A stretch of DNA of 64,000 nt. It comes from Mariprofundus ferrooxydans PV-1 (lineage in GTDB: Bacteria > Pseudomonadota > Zetaproteobacteria > Mariprofundales > Mariprofundaceae). The position numbers and the translations under genes were made by a program. The notes below the pieces were generated by a model that saw only the letters and a list, made by a program, of their open reading frames with translations, searched no databases and had not been told where the DNA came from. Shown here piece by piece: positions 10,007-19,034 of this stretch; position 1 is the first letter of the stretch, and each line of letters starts with the position of its first letter. Location of the stretch: NCBI RefSeq assembly GCF_000153765.1, contig NZ_DS022295.1, forward strand, positions 752,887 to 816,886, given 5' to 3'.

Positions 10007-11079
10007 ATGGATTCCCGGCTCGTGAAAACTGCCCATAAACGCCTGCCTTATCTAATTATCGCCGGGGCAGTTCTCCTTGTTGCAACCTTGTTTATCATTC
10101 AGCCTCCTCTTTTTGTCCAGTTCATGGAAAACAAAACCTTCGACTTCCGTTTTTTGTTGCGCGGTGAGCGTCCCGTCGGCAATGAAATCGTTATTGTCGG
10201 CATTGATGAAGAGAGTATTGCCGGCGTAGGTCGATGGCCGTGGCCAAGAGAGAAGATCGCGGAGCTGATTAGCAAGTGTGCCGAAGCCGGAGCCAAAACC
10301 ATCGGCGTGGACATACTCTTTACCGAACCCGAAAAAGATCATGGCAATGCAGTGGTAAACGATATTTTGCAGCAGTATCTGCGGAGCAGTCATACCGACA
10401 ACGGATTTCTCTCTTATCTGAAAAACAGGGCCAATGAAACCAGTGGCGATGCAAAACTGGCCCAATCCATTGCCGCTGCAGGCAATGTAATTCTGCCCTT
10501 TGCCGTACAGGTTCCGATGACAGGTGAGCATACAACGGATTCAGCCAATATCCCCGAAGAACTTTTTTTTTACCCCTTCATGGTCGTCAAGGAGAAACCC
10601 TTCAGGCGCCCGATTATCGCCAATAGCGTATTACTTCCGATTCAGGCACTGACGCAGGCAGCCTGGTCACTGGGCAGCGCCTATACCCAGTACGACAGGG
10701 ATGGCGCTATCCGCTGGGAACCTTTATCCATACAACTTGAACAATATTATTTTCCCAGTTTCGGACTTGAGATAGCCAGGAACTATCTGGGCCTTGCCAG
10801 AGAGGATGTACAGCTCGTGGCGGGAGAAGGTATTGTCATGGGTAAACAGATCATCAGCACCGATGCTTCTGGCAGGGTACTGATCAATTACGCAGGCAAA
10901 GGCCACACCTTTCCTGCCGTCTCGGCCCTGCATGTGCTGGATGGAGAAGTGAAGGCATCGGCACTGCGGGGTAAAATCGTCCTGATCGGCACAACCGCAC
11001 TGGGTACATCCGATACCCATATCACTCCCTTTGCGCAACTTTCCGGCATAGAAAAGCAGGCCAACGTTATCGAGAACAT
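10007..11079 (+). pseudogene. CHASE2 adenylate cyclase, 5' part (split by IS element)
   Basis: N-terminal part of a class III cyclase: an N-terminal membrane segment (about 11-32) then a CHASE2 sensory domain with FRGE-like FLLRGERPVGNEIVIVGIDEESI and the RWPWPREKIAEL motif. A GGAGGG run directly precedes ATG 10007. The coding sequence is cut at 11079 by the IS; reading into the element adds foreign residues. Joining 10007-11079 to 12368-13361 gives one uninterrupted 688-residue frame (reading NVIENIIHQ at the joint), so the interruption is precise. The truncated N-terminal product is probably not functional for signalling. Confidence 0.9.
11071..11079 (+). repeat. IS target-site duplication, left copy
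   Basis: CGAGAACAT is repeated at 12359-12367 on the other side of the IS. The match can be read as up to 11 bases because the IS end shares bases with the target. Confidence 0.85.
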
Positions 11080-12358
11080 CACTGTTGTCCGGTTAAGCAT
11101 TGATGAGGCACATTTGTCGCTGATTTATGGCGAATCGTCGCTTTGGCGGCGGTGGGGAATCAGCCAGCAATTCGAGCAAGTTTCGTCGCTGCATGAGGTT
11201 GACGGAAACGAGTCTCGCCAGTTGTTGCATGGATCGGCTTGCAGGCAGGATCCTTCTTGCCATGTGCAGCAGCAGATAGGCGATCATGGCAATGATAATC
11301 TGGATTTTGACAGCGTTCTCGGATGTGCCGATGAAGCGTTTGATCTTCAGGTTCTGTTTAATCCACCTGAAGAACAGTTCAATTTGCCAGCGCTGTTTGT
11401 ACAGGGCTGCGATGGCTCCGGCGGAGCGCTTCAGGTCATTGGTGATAAAGACAAGCTTCTTGCCATCTTCCTCATGCACGAAGCAGATGCGGCGCAGGAT
11501 GGTCGGACATTCCTTCCTGCCTTTGGCCGATGACAGACGGATATGCTGGTCTTCCAATACACCGTCATCTGATACAGGGAGCGTTGCCACTACCTCGAAT
11601 TCCGCGTTGCGCTTCATGCGGCTGACGAAGCGGATATCCCTTTGTGTCAGGTCATGGAACCATGCGTAATCGTTGTAGGCCCTGTCGAACACATAAGTGG
11701 CGCCGGGCAACAGGGGCATGTGCTCCGCAGCCTTCTTGTCATGCTTTTTGGCTGCGGTGATGGAAAAGAAGGTGGGAACCTGCGCATCAGGGTCATACAC
11801 CGTATGCACCTTCACGCCCGATTTGCCGGTGCGGAAGCTCGCCCATTCAAACTGATGCTTGCACAGGTCAATCGTCGTGGAGTCAATCAGCCGAACGGCA
11901 TCCTTGCGGTGGATGCCCTTGCCGCGAAACTGATGCAAAAGCCAGTAAAACAGCTCCAGATACATGCCCGCAGAGCGCTTCACATTGGCATCAGCAAGCG
12001 TGGAACGCCTCACCGAGCCTGCTCCCAGGTGATAGTGCCTGCTGGCGTGACTTTCCCATGCCGAAACCACATCCCGCAGAGACTGCCGGGAGCAAAGCTG
12101 CGCATAGAGCATGACGCAAAACTGCGTCCAGCAGGACAAACTGCGGATACGCCTGTCACCATCATAACGCCTGACAACCTCCTCAAAACGGTGACGCGGA
12201 ATCACTCTGAGCAATTGATGAAAAACCGTGTTAGCATGCTTCATGGTCTGAATTCTCCGGGGCGTAGATTTGCTGTCTCAATCACAATAAATCTACCATA
12301 TCCCTTGGGAATTCAGACCTTTTTTTATCCCTCCGGATTCCTTAACCGGACAGCCGTG
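11080..12358 (-). mobile_element. IS4-family insertion sequence (1279 bp)
   Basis: The element ends in imperfect inverted repeats: CACTGTTGTCCGGTTAAG at the left matches CACGGCTGTCCGGTTAAG read inwards from the right. It is flanked by a 9-bp direct duplication (CGAGAACAT) and holds one transposase gene. Removing the element and one duplication copy restores the cyclase frame exactly, so insertion was a single clean event. The transposase frame is intact, so the element may still be active. Confidence 0.92.
11093..12244 (-). CDS. IS4-family transposase (DDE)
   Basis: 383 residues, full length for this group, with an N-terminal DUF4372-like region (FHQLLRVIPRHRFEEVV). Catalytic DDE residues appear as LIDSTTIDL (first Asp), YVFDRAYNDY (second Asp) and the YREK-like segment YKQRWQIELFFRWIKQ (Glu). 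The stop codon lies inside the left terminal inverted repeat. Catalyses movement of the surrounding IS, which lies antisense to the cyclase gene it interrupts. Confidence 0.93.
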   Translation of the reverse strand: MKHANTVFHQLLRVIPRHRFEEVVRRYDGDRRIRSLSCWTQFCVMLYAQLCSRQSLRDVVSAWESHASRHYHLGAGSVRRSTLADANVKRSAGMYLELFYWLLHQFRGKGIHRKDAVRLIDSTTIDLCKHQFEWASFRTGKSGVKVHTVYDPDAQVPTFFSITAAKKHDKKAAEHMPLLPGATYVFDRAYNDYAWFHDLTQRDIRFVSRMKRNAEFEVVATLPVSDDGVLEDQHIRLSSAKGRKECPTILRRICFVHEEDGKKLVFITNDLKRSAGAIAALYKQRWQIELFFRWIKQNLKIKRFIGTSENAVKIQIIIAMIAYLLLHMARRILPASRSMQQLARLVSVNLMQRRNLLELLADSPPPPKRRFAINQRQMCLINA

Positions 12359-12367
12359 CGAGAACAT
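12359..12367 (+). repeat. IS target-site duplication, right copy
   Basis: CGAGAACAT, identical to 11071-11079, directly after the right terminal inverted repeat of the IS. Confidence 0.85.
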
Positions 12368-13361
12368 CATTCATCAGCAGTTCTTCACCAGGGAAGAGTT
12401 GATCAAACTGCTCAATTTTTCCTTTGTCCTGTTGTTCTGCCTGGTTGCAGTTGTTGCCCTGCCCCGGCTAAAGGCATTCGGAGGAGCCCTGCTTGCGAGC
12501 GGCTTCATACTGGTTTATCTGCTGGTGACGCAATACCTGTTTGTCAGCTACCGCTGGTGGGTTGACCTGCTGATTCCTACAGGCTCGGTATTCGTGCTCT
12601 ATTCAGCCATGACAGCTTATCGATTCCTGACAGAGGAACGACACGCCAGAGAAATAAAATCCATGTTTTCTCACTATACTACTGAAAAAGTAGTCAACGA
12701 ACTGTTGGAACATCCGGAGCTGGCCAGACTTGGCGGCATCCGGCGTGAAGTAACCGTACTTTTCTCGGATGTGAGGAGCTTTACGACCTATTCGGAACAC
12801 CACACACCGGAGGAAGTTGTCTCGGCACTCAATGAGTTATTATCAGCCATGACCGATGTGATCATGCATTGGGACGGCACACTGGATAAGTTTGTCGGAG
12901 ATGAAATCATGGCCTTCTGGGGCGCTCCGGGAAATCAGCAAAACCATGCTGAACTGGCAACACAATGCTCGCTGCACATGTTGCAACGTCTCGGAGAGCT
13001 ACAACACAAGTGGCAGATGGAAGGAAAGGAGATACTGGATATTGGTATCGGCTTAAATACAGGTGAAGTTATAGTTGGTAATATCGGTTCTGAAACAAAA
13101 AAACTCGATTATACCATCATCGGCGATGCCGTGAATCTGGGTGCCAGAGTCGAAGCACTGACACGCAACTATAATGTCCATTTTATGATGACCGAATACA
13201 CATTACAGAAAATAGAACACCTGCTGCCCGTGCAGGGCCAAAAACCGGTGTCAGGCGGTTTGGGACATATCCGGGTAACGCGGCTGGATGAGGTCACAGT
13301 CAAAGGAAAAACGAAGCCTGTTGTGGTATACGAAGTGACGGATTCCGAGTTAAACAAATAG
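12368..13361 (+). pseudogene. CHASE2 adenylate cyclase, 3' part with catalytic domain
   Basis: C-terminal part of the split cyclase: transmembrane segments, then a class III cyclase domain. The first metal-binding Asp is in VLFSDVRSFTTYSE, then KFVGDEIMAFWGAP and GLNTGEVIVGNIG, then LDYTIIGDAVNLGARVE. The Lys and Asp in these motifs fit ATP rather than GTP as substrate. A shorter frame opening at 12399 could still yield a membrane-anchored catalytic domain lacking CHASE2 if it is transcribed. Upstream genes (FecR, TPR/barrel) suggest an envelope sensing unit that made cAMP. Confidence 0.88.
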
Positions 13362-13386
13362 CCTCATGCGGCACAACGCAGTCACT

Positions 13387-13506
13387 TTATCCCTGATAGG
13401 TACTGGCAGATACCGCGATGTGCTGGGCCAGACTGCGAACAGCCATGGAGAGAAAGTTGGTCAGATCCGAACCCGCCTGATAGTTGGCCGAGTGCAGATT
13501 GGATAC
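13387..13506 (+). repeat. Direct repeat, right copy (120 bp)
   Basis: Right copy of the 120-bp repeat seen at 5442-5561, forming the 3' end of the intact HAD gene. Together the two copies enclose about 7.8 kb. Confidence 0.9.
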
Positions 13507-14232
13507 GCGTCCGTCGGCGACGAACTGGAAGGCATTGCCCCACTTCTCCACATGCCGCTGATCATAGACGGCGATCGGGATACCGCCCTCTTTCTTGATC
13601 AGCGAAAAACAGGGGATATCGGTATATCCGTCTCCGACAAAGATCATCTGATTCAGCGGTATACGCAGCTGATCCGACGGCACCTTCATGTTCACGGCAA
13701 ACGGTTTGGCACGGGAAGCCGGGCCTATCACGCCCTTCTGGATCTGGAACAGATAACGTGTCTTGTCGGTAAAGCTGATAATCCGCTTCGGCGCTACCGC
13801 ATGCCCCTGCTCGTCGTAGTGAAACTCGGAAGCCCAGATATCGGTAAACTCGTCCGCGATACTCATCTGGCGCAGCACATCGCCGATACCGGAGCTGATC
13901 AGATAAAATTCCAGCGACACACGCGGATTGGCATCCGCCACCACATCGCGCAATTGTGAGAAGACCTGCTCAACCCCCTCAAACAACGGCAGCGTTTTCC
14001 CCCAGGCCATCAGCGCATCACACGTCATCGGTTTAATCCGGCCGCTGCGGGAGGCATGGATCATGTGATGCAGATAGGCAGGCACCGGGTCCCACCCCTC
14101 CGCCATCATACCACCGACCTCTTTCCAGAAGCCTTCAATATCGGTAATGCCTGCATGAGCGAGAAAGCCCGAGGTGCTGTCCGGTCCCAGCGTATCGTCA
14201 AAATCAAAGACTACGGCAATTCTTTCCTGCAT
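13387..14232 (-). CDS. HAD-superfamily phosphatase/hydrolase
   Basis: 281 residues. HAD motif I is VFDFDDTLGPD near residues 8-18, motif II LISSGIG near 108, and the acidic motif VGDGYTDIP near 197-205, so the hydrolase core is complete. The substrate cannot be told; phosphoserine-phosphatase-like enzymes share this layout. The last 40 or so codons are duplicated at 5442-5561 beside hrpA. The gene converges with the cyclase gene. Because the differences between the copies are nearly all synonymous, this gene has probably been under selection in two separate lineages. Confidence 0.85.
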   Translation of the reverse strand: MQERIAVVFDFDDTLGPDSTSGFLAHAGITDIEGFWKEVGGMMAEGWDPVPAYLHHMIHASRSGRIKPMTCDALMAWGKTLPLFEGVEQVFSQLRDVVADANPRVSLEFYLISSGIGDVLRQMSIADEFTDIWASEFHYDEQGHAVAPKRIISFTDKTRYLFQIQKGVIGPASRAKPFAVNMKVPSDQLRIPLNQMIFVGDGYTDIPCFSLIKKEGGIPIAVYDQRHVEKWGNAFQFVADGRVSNLHSANYQAGSDLTNFLSMAVRSLAQHIAVSASTYQG

Positions 14233-14361
14233 CGATCCCTCTCCATTCAGCCCGTTCAGGCGCCGGTTATGCGGCTGTCACAACCCGCCGCAAGCCTAGC
14301 GTAACAGCAGCTGTTACCATAAGGAATCATCACTGATGGGTAGCAGCAGAGGCAAGTGCGC

Positions 14362-15219
14362 TTATTCCTCGCGCGATGACGGGTGAGCATCCTGCTCCGA
14401 CTGCCAGATACTCCATGTAAAACCGGCTGCGATAATCAGGTAATTGCGGTCGCGTACCAAAGGACTTGCAGCAATCACACCCGGGCTGAGATTGCGATAA
14501 CGCAGCGTGCCGAACAGCCGCAGATGATCCGTGATGCCGTAACTCATCGTTGCCGCCGCAGATAATGAGTGAAGACCGCCGCCGGCCCTGTAGGCCGCCC
14601 TGGTCGGCGTGACATACTGCGGGGCAACCGAATAATAGGTCTCATTATACCGGCGCGAGGCATACAGTGCTCCTGCATTAAAGCGCAGGTTCAAACGATC
14701 TGTCGGCCGCCAGCGCCACTGCACATCCGGCTCAATCAGCCAGCCCAGTGTGCTACCGGAGACATCGATGATACCGCGCCATGGCAGCCGTAACTTCACA
14801 TCGGCATGGTCGGTTTCAATCATATGCCAGTTCAGGCGCGGACCCGCCTGAAAGTTGAATTTCAACTCCGGCATGCCGGCGCGGGCACGGTTGGAGTTAC
14901 GCACCGGCAAACCCGCCCCGAACGAGGCATCGAGCGTCAACTGCTTCAGCCCGAACAGCTCGGCCCGGATACCATTGCGATCCACCTTTACCCGTTTACC
15001 ACGATAAACCAGATACGGAATCGGAATCGCCAGCGTATAACGCTCGTCACTACCCATATATTGCGGCAGTGATACCACGCCCGCACCGACACCCACTTCC
15101 CACGCAGGCTTGGGCCGTTGCTCATCGGCATGCGCAGATGCTGCTGCCGTAATCAGCATGATCAGTAGCGCCGGGTAGCGCATGCGTCCGGAAAATATTC
15201 TCTTCTTATGACTCATCAT
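14362..15219 (-). CDS. MipA/OmpV family outer-membrane protein
   Basis: 285 residues with a signal peptide (about 13-31, ending ASAHA) followed by the family's opening pattern WEVGVGAGVVSLPQYMGSDE and alternating beta strands through to the C-terminus. MipA/OmpV proteins are outer-membrane barrels; MipA in E. coli scaffolds murein synthesis and hydrolysis enzymes, but many members have no known role. It stands alone between the HAD gene and cca. Family call is good, function uncertain. Confidence 0.85.
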   Translation of the reverse strand: MMSHKKRIFSGRMRYPALLIMLITAAASAHADEQRPKPAWEVGVGAGVVSLPQYMGSDERYTLAIPIPYLVYRGKRVKVDRNGIRAELFGLKQLTLDASFGAGLPVRNSNRARAGMPELKFNFQAGPRLNWHMIETDHADVKLRLPWRGIIDVSGSTLGWLIEPDVQWRWRPTDRLNLRFNAGALYASRRYNETYYSVAPQYVTPTRAAYRAGGGLHSLSAAATMSYGITDHLRLFGTLRYRNLSPGVIAASPLVRDRNYLIIAAGFTWSIWQSEQDAHPSSREE

Positions 15220-15579
15220 ATCTGTCGGTGCGACCGGTCCCGGACACGCCTGTCAATGCAGCAGAGTTGCTGCATATTGCATGGCTGTCTGAACGGCCGA
15301 ATACCGCTACTCCCTTAAAGTCCGTATCCTGGTGCCGGTTTGCAGGAGATACCTGCCCATGACCGGGCGCTCTATCTCATCACTGCCCGTCAACATACAG
15401 CCTTGCGAATCATGATGCCAAAAACTGAACTCAAACTGAAACGGGAGCAGCGTAGCGCAGAAAGCTGTAACAGCTGCGTAATACGACAGGTCGTTTTATT
15501 TTCATCACCTCCGGCATTATAAGCCCCGCCGTACACGCCGGCAGTTGCAATTCTCGGCATATCGCCGTGAAATAGCCCT
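15220..15579. other. Intergenic region, no gene seen
   Basis: 360 bases between the divergent mipA-like and cca genes, so it should hold promoters for both. I see no convincing promoter, RNA gene or coding frame. Confidence 0.4.
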
Positions 15580-16986
15580 GTGCAACACTCAAACCCCACT
15601 CACCCCGCCGGTGCCATAGACCCGGACCTGCTGCCGCCGGAGATCCTGTTTCTCTGTCGACACCTTGCCACTGCAGGCGGCGATGCCTGGCTGGTCGGCG
15701 GTTGCGTGCGCGATCTGATGCTGCATATCAATCCCAAGGATTATGATCTGGAGGTTTACGGCCTGACTGAGGCTGCACTTAGCGACGCTCTGCAGCAACT
15801 CGGCCGCTGTGAAATGGTCGGCAAACAGTTCGGCGTGCACAAGCTGTGGTTCCGGCAGATGGAGATCGATGTGGCGCTGCCGCGCACGGAGTCCAAGTCC
15901 GGCAGCGGCCACCGCGGTTTTGTTGTCCATACCGACCCGCACCTGACACCGGAGATCGCCACACTGCGCAGGGATTTCACGATCAATGCCATGATGTATG
16001 ACCCGTTGCAACACAGGCTGCTCGATTTGCACGGCGGACAGTCCGATCTGGATGAAGGCATCCTGCGTCATGTCAGCCCGGCCTTTGCCGAAGATCCGCT
16101 GCGTCCGCTGCGCGCCATGCAGTTTGCTGCACGCTTCAGGTTTCATCTGGCGCCTGAAACTGCCGCCATGTGCCGGACACTGGTAGCCGAAGCCGACACC
16201 CTGCCGGCCTCCCGCATCTGGATCGAATGGCAGAAATGGAGCCATGCCCGCTCTCCATCCTGTGGACTGATCGCACTGCATGACAGCGGCTGGCTGGCAT
16301 GCTACCCCGAACTACAGGCCCTGCAGCAGTGCCCGCAGGATCCACGCTGGCATCCGGAAGGCGATGTCTGGGTGCATACCCTGCAAGTCGTGGATCAGGC
16401 GGCTGAGATGGCGAAAAAACATCACCTGAGCAGGCCTGATCGTGAGCACCTGCTCTTTGCCGCCCTGTGCCATGATTTGGGCAAGCCTGAAACAACGGTA
16501 CAACAGCCGGACGGACGTATCGGCTCCCCCGGCCATAGCAAAGCGGGCGTACCGCTGACTCGCCGGCTACTACAGCGGATGCATGCGCCCGGCGCTATCG
16601 GTAAAATAGTAGTGCCACTGGTACAGGAGCACATCACCCATTTATTCGGCGATCCGACTGCGCGCGCGGTGCGCCGGCTGGCCTGGCGTCTGCAGCCAGC
16701 TCATATTGAGCTGTGGGAGATGCTGGTTGAAGCCGATGCTTCCGGTCGTGCGCCGGCTCCCCCCTCGCGCCCGGCGCTACCCTGGTTGCAGCTGGCGCAG
16801 TCGATGCAGCAGCACCGGCAGGCTGCAGCCCGCATTGTCGATGGCGATATGTTGATGCAGCTGGGGATTGAGCCCGGGCCGGTCTTGGGAGAGATGCTTG
16901 CCAAGGCCTATCAGGCCCAGCTTAACGGTGAATTTAATGATGCACAGGGCGCCCGCTTGTGGTGTATCGCCCATATCGGAAGCTGA
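15580..16986 (+). CDS. cca: CCA-adding tRNA nucleotidyltransferase / poly(A) polymerase family with HD domain
   Basis: 468 residues. The nucleotidyltransferase head has GGCVRDLML (about 40-48) and the DxD metal ligands in DYDLEVYG (Asp 54 and 56), followed by RRDFTINAM and EDPLRPLRAMQFAARF motifs. An HD domain (LCHDLGKPETT, near 295) follows, as in bacterial CCA enzymes with extra phosphohydrolase activity. It adds or repairs the CCA end of tRNAs. GTG 15580 is the only good start at the right distance. Poly(A) polymerase I is the alternative, but its usual extra C-terminal tail is absent. Confidence 0.9.
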   Translation: MQHSNPTHPAGAIDPDLLPPEILFLCRHLATAGGDAWLVGGCVRDLMLHINPKDYDLEVYGLTEAALSDALQQLGRCEMVGKQFGVHKLWFRQMEIDVALPRTESKSGSGHRGFVVHTDPHLTPEIATLRRDFTINAMMYDPLQHRLLDLHGGQSDLDEGILRHVSPAFAEDPLRPLRAMQFAARFRFHLAPETAAMCRTLVAEADTLPASRIWIEWQKWSHARSPSCGLIALHDSGWLACYPELQALQQCPQDPRWHPEGDVWVHTLQVVDQAAEMAKKHHLSRPDREHLLFAALCHDLGKPETTVQQPDGRIGSPGHSKAGVPLTRRLLQRMHAPGAIGKIVVPLVQEHITHLFGDPTARAVRRLAWRLQPAHIELWEMLVEADASGRAPAPPSRPALPWLQLAQSMQQHRQAAARIVDGDMLMQLGIEPGPVLGEMLAKAYQAQLNGEFNDAQGARLWCIAHIGS

Positions 16987-17037
16987 TCCCTTTCATGGCA
17001 ATGCACGGTCAGGTCGGACCCTGATCGCATCGCTTAC

Positions 17038-18441
17038 TTACGCCAGGTGAGCAGCTCTCTTACCTCTACCCCTGAAAATCACAAAGAGTAGCAATCCTGC
17101 CAGCATACCGGGCAGCACTTCATAAACCATCTGCGAGAGCCCGTACCAGCGCCACAGTAGAAATACGGCCACTCCGCCTCCCAGCATGATCAGCGCAACC
17201 CTCTCCGACGGCCGCCCTCCCAGGGCATAGACGGTGAGCAATGGCACGAAAGCTGTGGCGAGCAACCCCCAGGCGATGAGCACCAGCGCAAAGACACTCT
17301 GATTACCGGAGAGCGACAAACCCAGTCCCACCAGCACAATCACAGCCGTAGCCACTTTGGTGACTGTATAGCTGGCCTTGTGCTCGGGTAACAGATCACG
17401 GGTGAGTGAGGCGGAACATGAAAGCACCAGCGAATCGGCTGTGGACATCGTTGCGGCAAACAGACCGGCCAGCACCAGCCCGACCCAGATTTCCGGCAGC
17501 AGTTGCATCGACATCATCGGCAGCGCCAGCTCGGCATCGAAACTGCCTGCATCAGGGAGAACCAGCCGTGCAAGCAGCCCCACCACGATCGTGGCTGCAT
17601 AAAACAACGTGAACCAGGTGTAGTAGTAAACACGAAAGCGGCCCAGATTTTCCGAGTGATCGAGCGCCATGTAGCGGATCACAATATGCGGCTGACCGGC
17701 TACGCCAAATCCGGCAAATACCCACCCGGCAATAAACAGCAGCACGCCCAGCCATGACGTGTCGGGAAACCAGTGCATGAATTGTGGCGAAACAGCGATC
17801 AGCTGCTCGGAGATCTCGCTGCCTGAGCCCAGGCTTGCCGCCGCCGTCCACATCAGGGCACACATGGCCCCGAGCATGACAAAGGACTGCGCGGCATCCG
17901 TCCAGATCGAAGCGCGGATACCACCGCTATAACTATACAGCAGCACCAATCCGGCACCGATGATTGCGCCGGTGGATGCATCCCACCCGAACAGCACATG
18001 CAGTGCCTTGCTGCCTGCGGTGAACTGGGCTGCGGCGTAGGCACCAAGAAACAGTATTGTGAGCACGCCGGAGACCCGGCGCAGCATGTTGTAGTCGGTG
18101 CCATGCCACTGCGCAAGCAGGCCACCGAATGAGTGCACATGCTCTGCTTCAGCGGTATCCCTCAGTTTTTTCATGATCAACAAAGAAGCAGTCAGGTCAC
18201 CGATAATCCAGCCGATCATCAACCAGACCGAGGAGAGACCCGTGCTATAGGTCAAACCGATCATGCCGATAAACATGTAACCACTGTTGTTGGTGGCAAC
18301 GGCCGACAGTCCGGCCAGCCACGGCGGCACATTGCGTCCGGCAATCAGATAATCGCTGGTAGTAGGCTGACGCTTGAGCATCGATAAGGCACCGATTACA
18401 GCAAACAGCAACAGGCAGACGATAAAGCTGATCATTGCCAT
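17038..18441 (-). CDS. Sodium/solute symporter family protein (PutP-like)
   Basis: 467 residues with about 12-13 hydrophobic segments. The N-terminal pattern SDYLIAGRNVPPWLAGLSAVATNNSGYMFIG and the SGGIRASIWTDAAQSFVML segment are typical of the sodium:solute symporter family, closest in feel to proline/pantothenate transporters. It sits in the inner membrane and uses the Na+ gradient to import a small solute. It converges with cca, with about 50 bases between stops. Substrate is not determinable here. Confidence 0.88.
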   Translation of the reverse strand: MAMISFIVCLLLFAVIGALSMLKRQPTTSDYLIAGRNVPPWLAGLSAVATNNSGYMFIGMIGLTYSTGLSSVWLMIGWIIGDLTASLLIMKKLRDTAEAEHVHSFGGLLAQWHGTDYNMLRRVSGVLTILFLGAYAAAQFTAGSKALHVLFGWDASTGAIIGAGLVLLYSYSGGIRASIWTDAAQSFVMLGAMCALMWTAAASLGSGSEISEQLIAVSPQFMHWFPDTSWLGVLLFIAGWVFAGFGVAGQPHIVIRYMALDHSENLGRFRVYYYTWFTLFYAATIVVGLLARLVLPDAGSFDAELALPMMSMQLLPEIWVGLVLAGLFAATMSTADSLVLSCSASLTRDLLPEHKASYTVTKVATAVIVLVGLGLSLSGNQSVFALVLIAWGLLATAFVPLLTVYALGGRPSERVALIMLGGGVAVFLLWRWYGLSQMVYEVLPGMLAGLLLFVIFRGRGKRAAHLA

Positions 18442-18797
18442 GGTGTTAAACTGTTACTTCGGATTGCGGAGGACAGGCAGCCATGAAGGCAGACGCTACT
18501 TCACACTCTGCCACCAGAGAGATGAAAGAGAGGTGTTCGCATAAATCAGATAACAGTACCGAGAGTTGAGATCCGGCGGCTTGCTCTGTTCCACAAGCGC
18601 ATAAAAAACCGGATTCATCAGACGTAACAGGTTTACGAAAAGACAAACGGCCTGCATTACTGGTTGCCTTACAGGTTCCGGTAAGCATTGACGGTGACCC
18701 TAGGGGTAGAAACTCAAATTGCAAATGACGTCCCGGTGACCCGAAAAACACTGATTTATGCTCTTGTCGTATCACTCACTCATATGCGATGAATAAA
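18442..18797. other. Intergenic region, no gene supported
   Basis: About 356 bases upstream of the symporter gene. A 109-codon frame on the minus strand (18446-18775) has no ribosome-binding site and no recognisable sequence, so I do not call it. Probably holds the symporter promoter. Confidence 0.4.
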
Positions 18798-18832
18798 AAA
18801 AGGGCCGGTTCTTGTTTAAGAACCGGCCCTTT
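18798..18832 (-). terminator. Rho-independent terminator of hflK-hflC-yjeT
   Basis: A near-perfect inverted repeat (AAAGGGCCGGTTCTT / AAGAACCGGCCCTTT, 5-base loop). Read on the minus strand it is followed by a run of T, and it starts four bases past the stop of the DUF2065 gene. Confidence 0.9.
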
Positions 18833-18836
18833 ATCT

Positions 18837-19022
18837 TTAGTTGCGTACTACCTTGACGATCACCCAACCGATAGCAACGGCTACAATACCCATCAGCCGC
18901 AATGAGGCCGGTGGTATATCTGGTATGCGCCTCATCATATTGATCATCCCCTGCGGGAATAGCGCATAGAAAGCACCTTCCAGCACGAGCACCAGTCCCA
19001 GCGCCGCCAGCAAATCATCCAT
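18837..19022 (-). CDS. yjeT: DUF2065 family small membrane protein (YjeT-like)
   Basis: 61 residues with two hydrophobic segments (about 5-23 and 42-58) and the family hallmark ALGLVLVLEGAFYALFP. DUF2065/YjeT genes follow hflC in many proteobacteria, as here (12-base gap). Likely an inner-membrane partner or accessory of HflKC; function unproven. Last gene before the terminator. Confidence 0.88.
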   Translation of the reverse strand: MDDLLAALGLVLVLEGAFYALFPQGMINMMRRIPDIPPASLRLMGIVAVAIGWVIVKVVRN

Positions 19023-19034
19023 CAGATATTTCGA

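Noticed and set aside
18446-18775. 109-codon minus-strand frame upstream of the symporter
   Set aside because: No start signal, composition unlike neighbours, and no motif seen.
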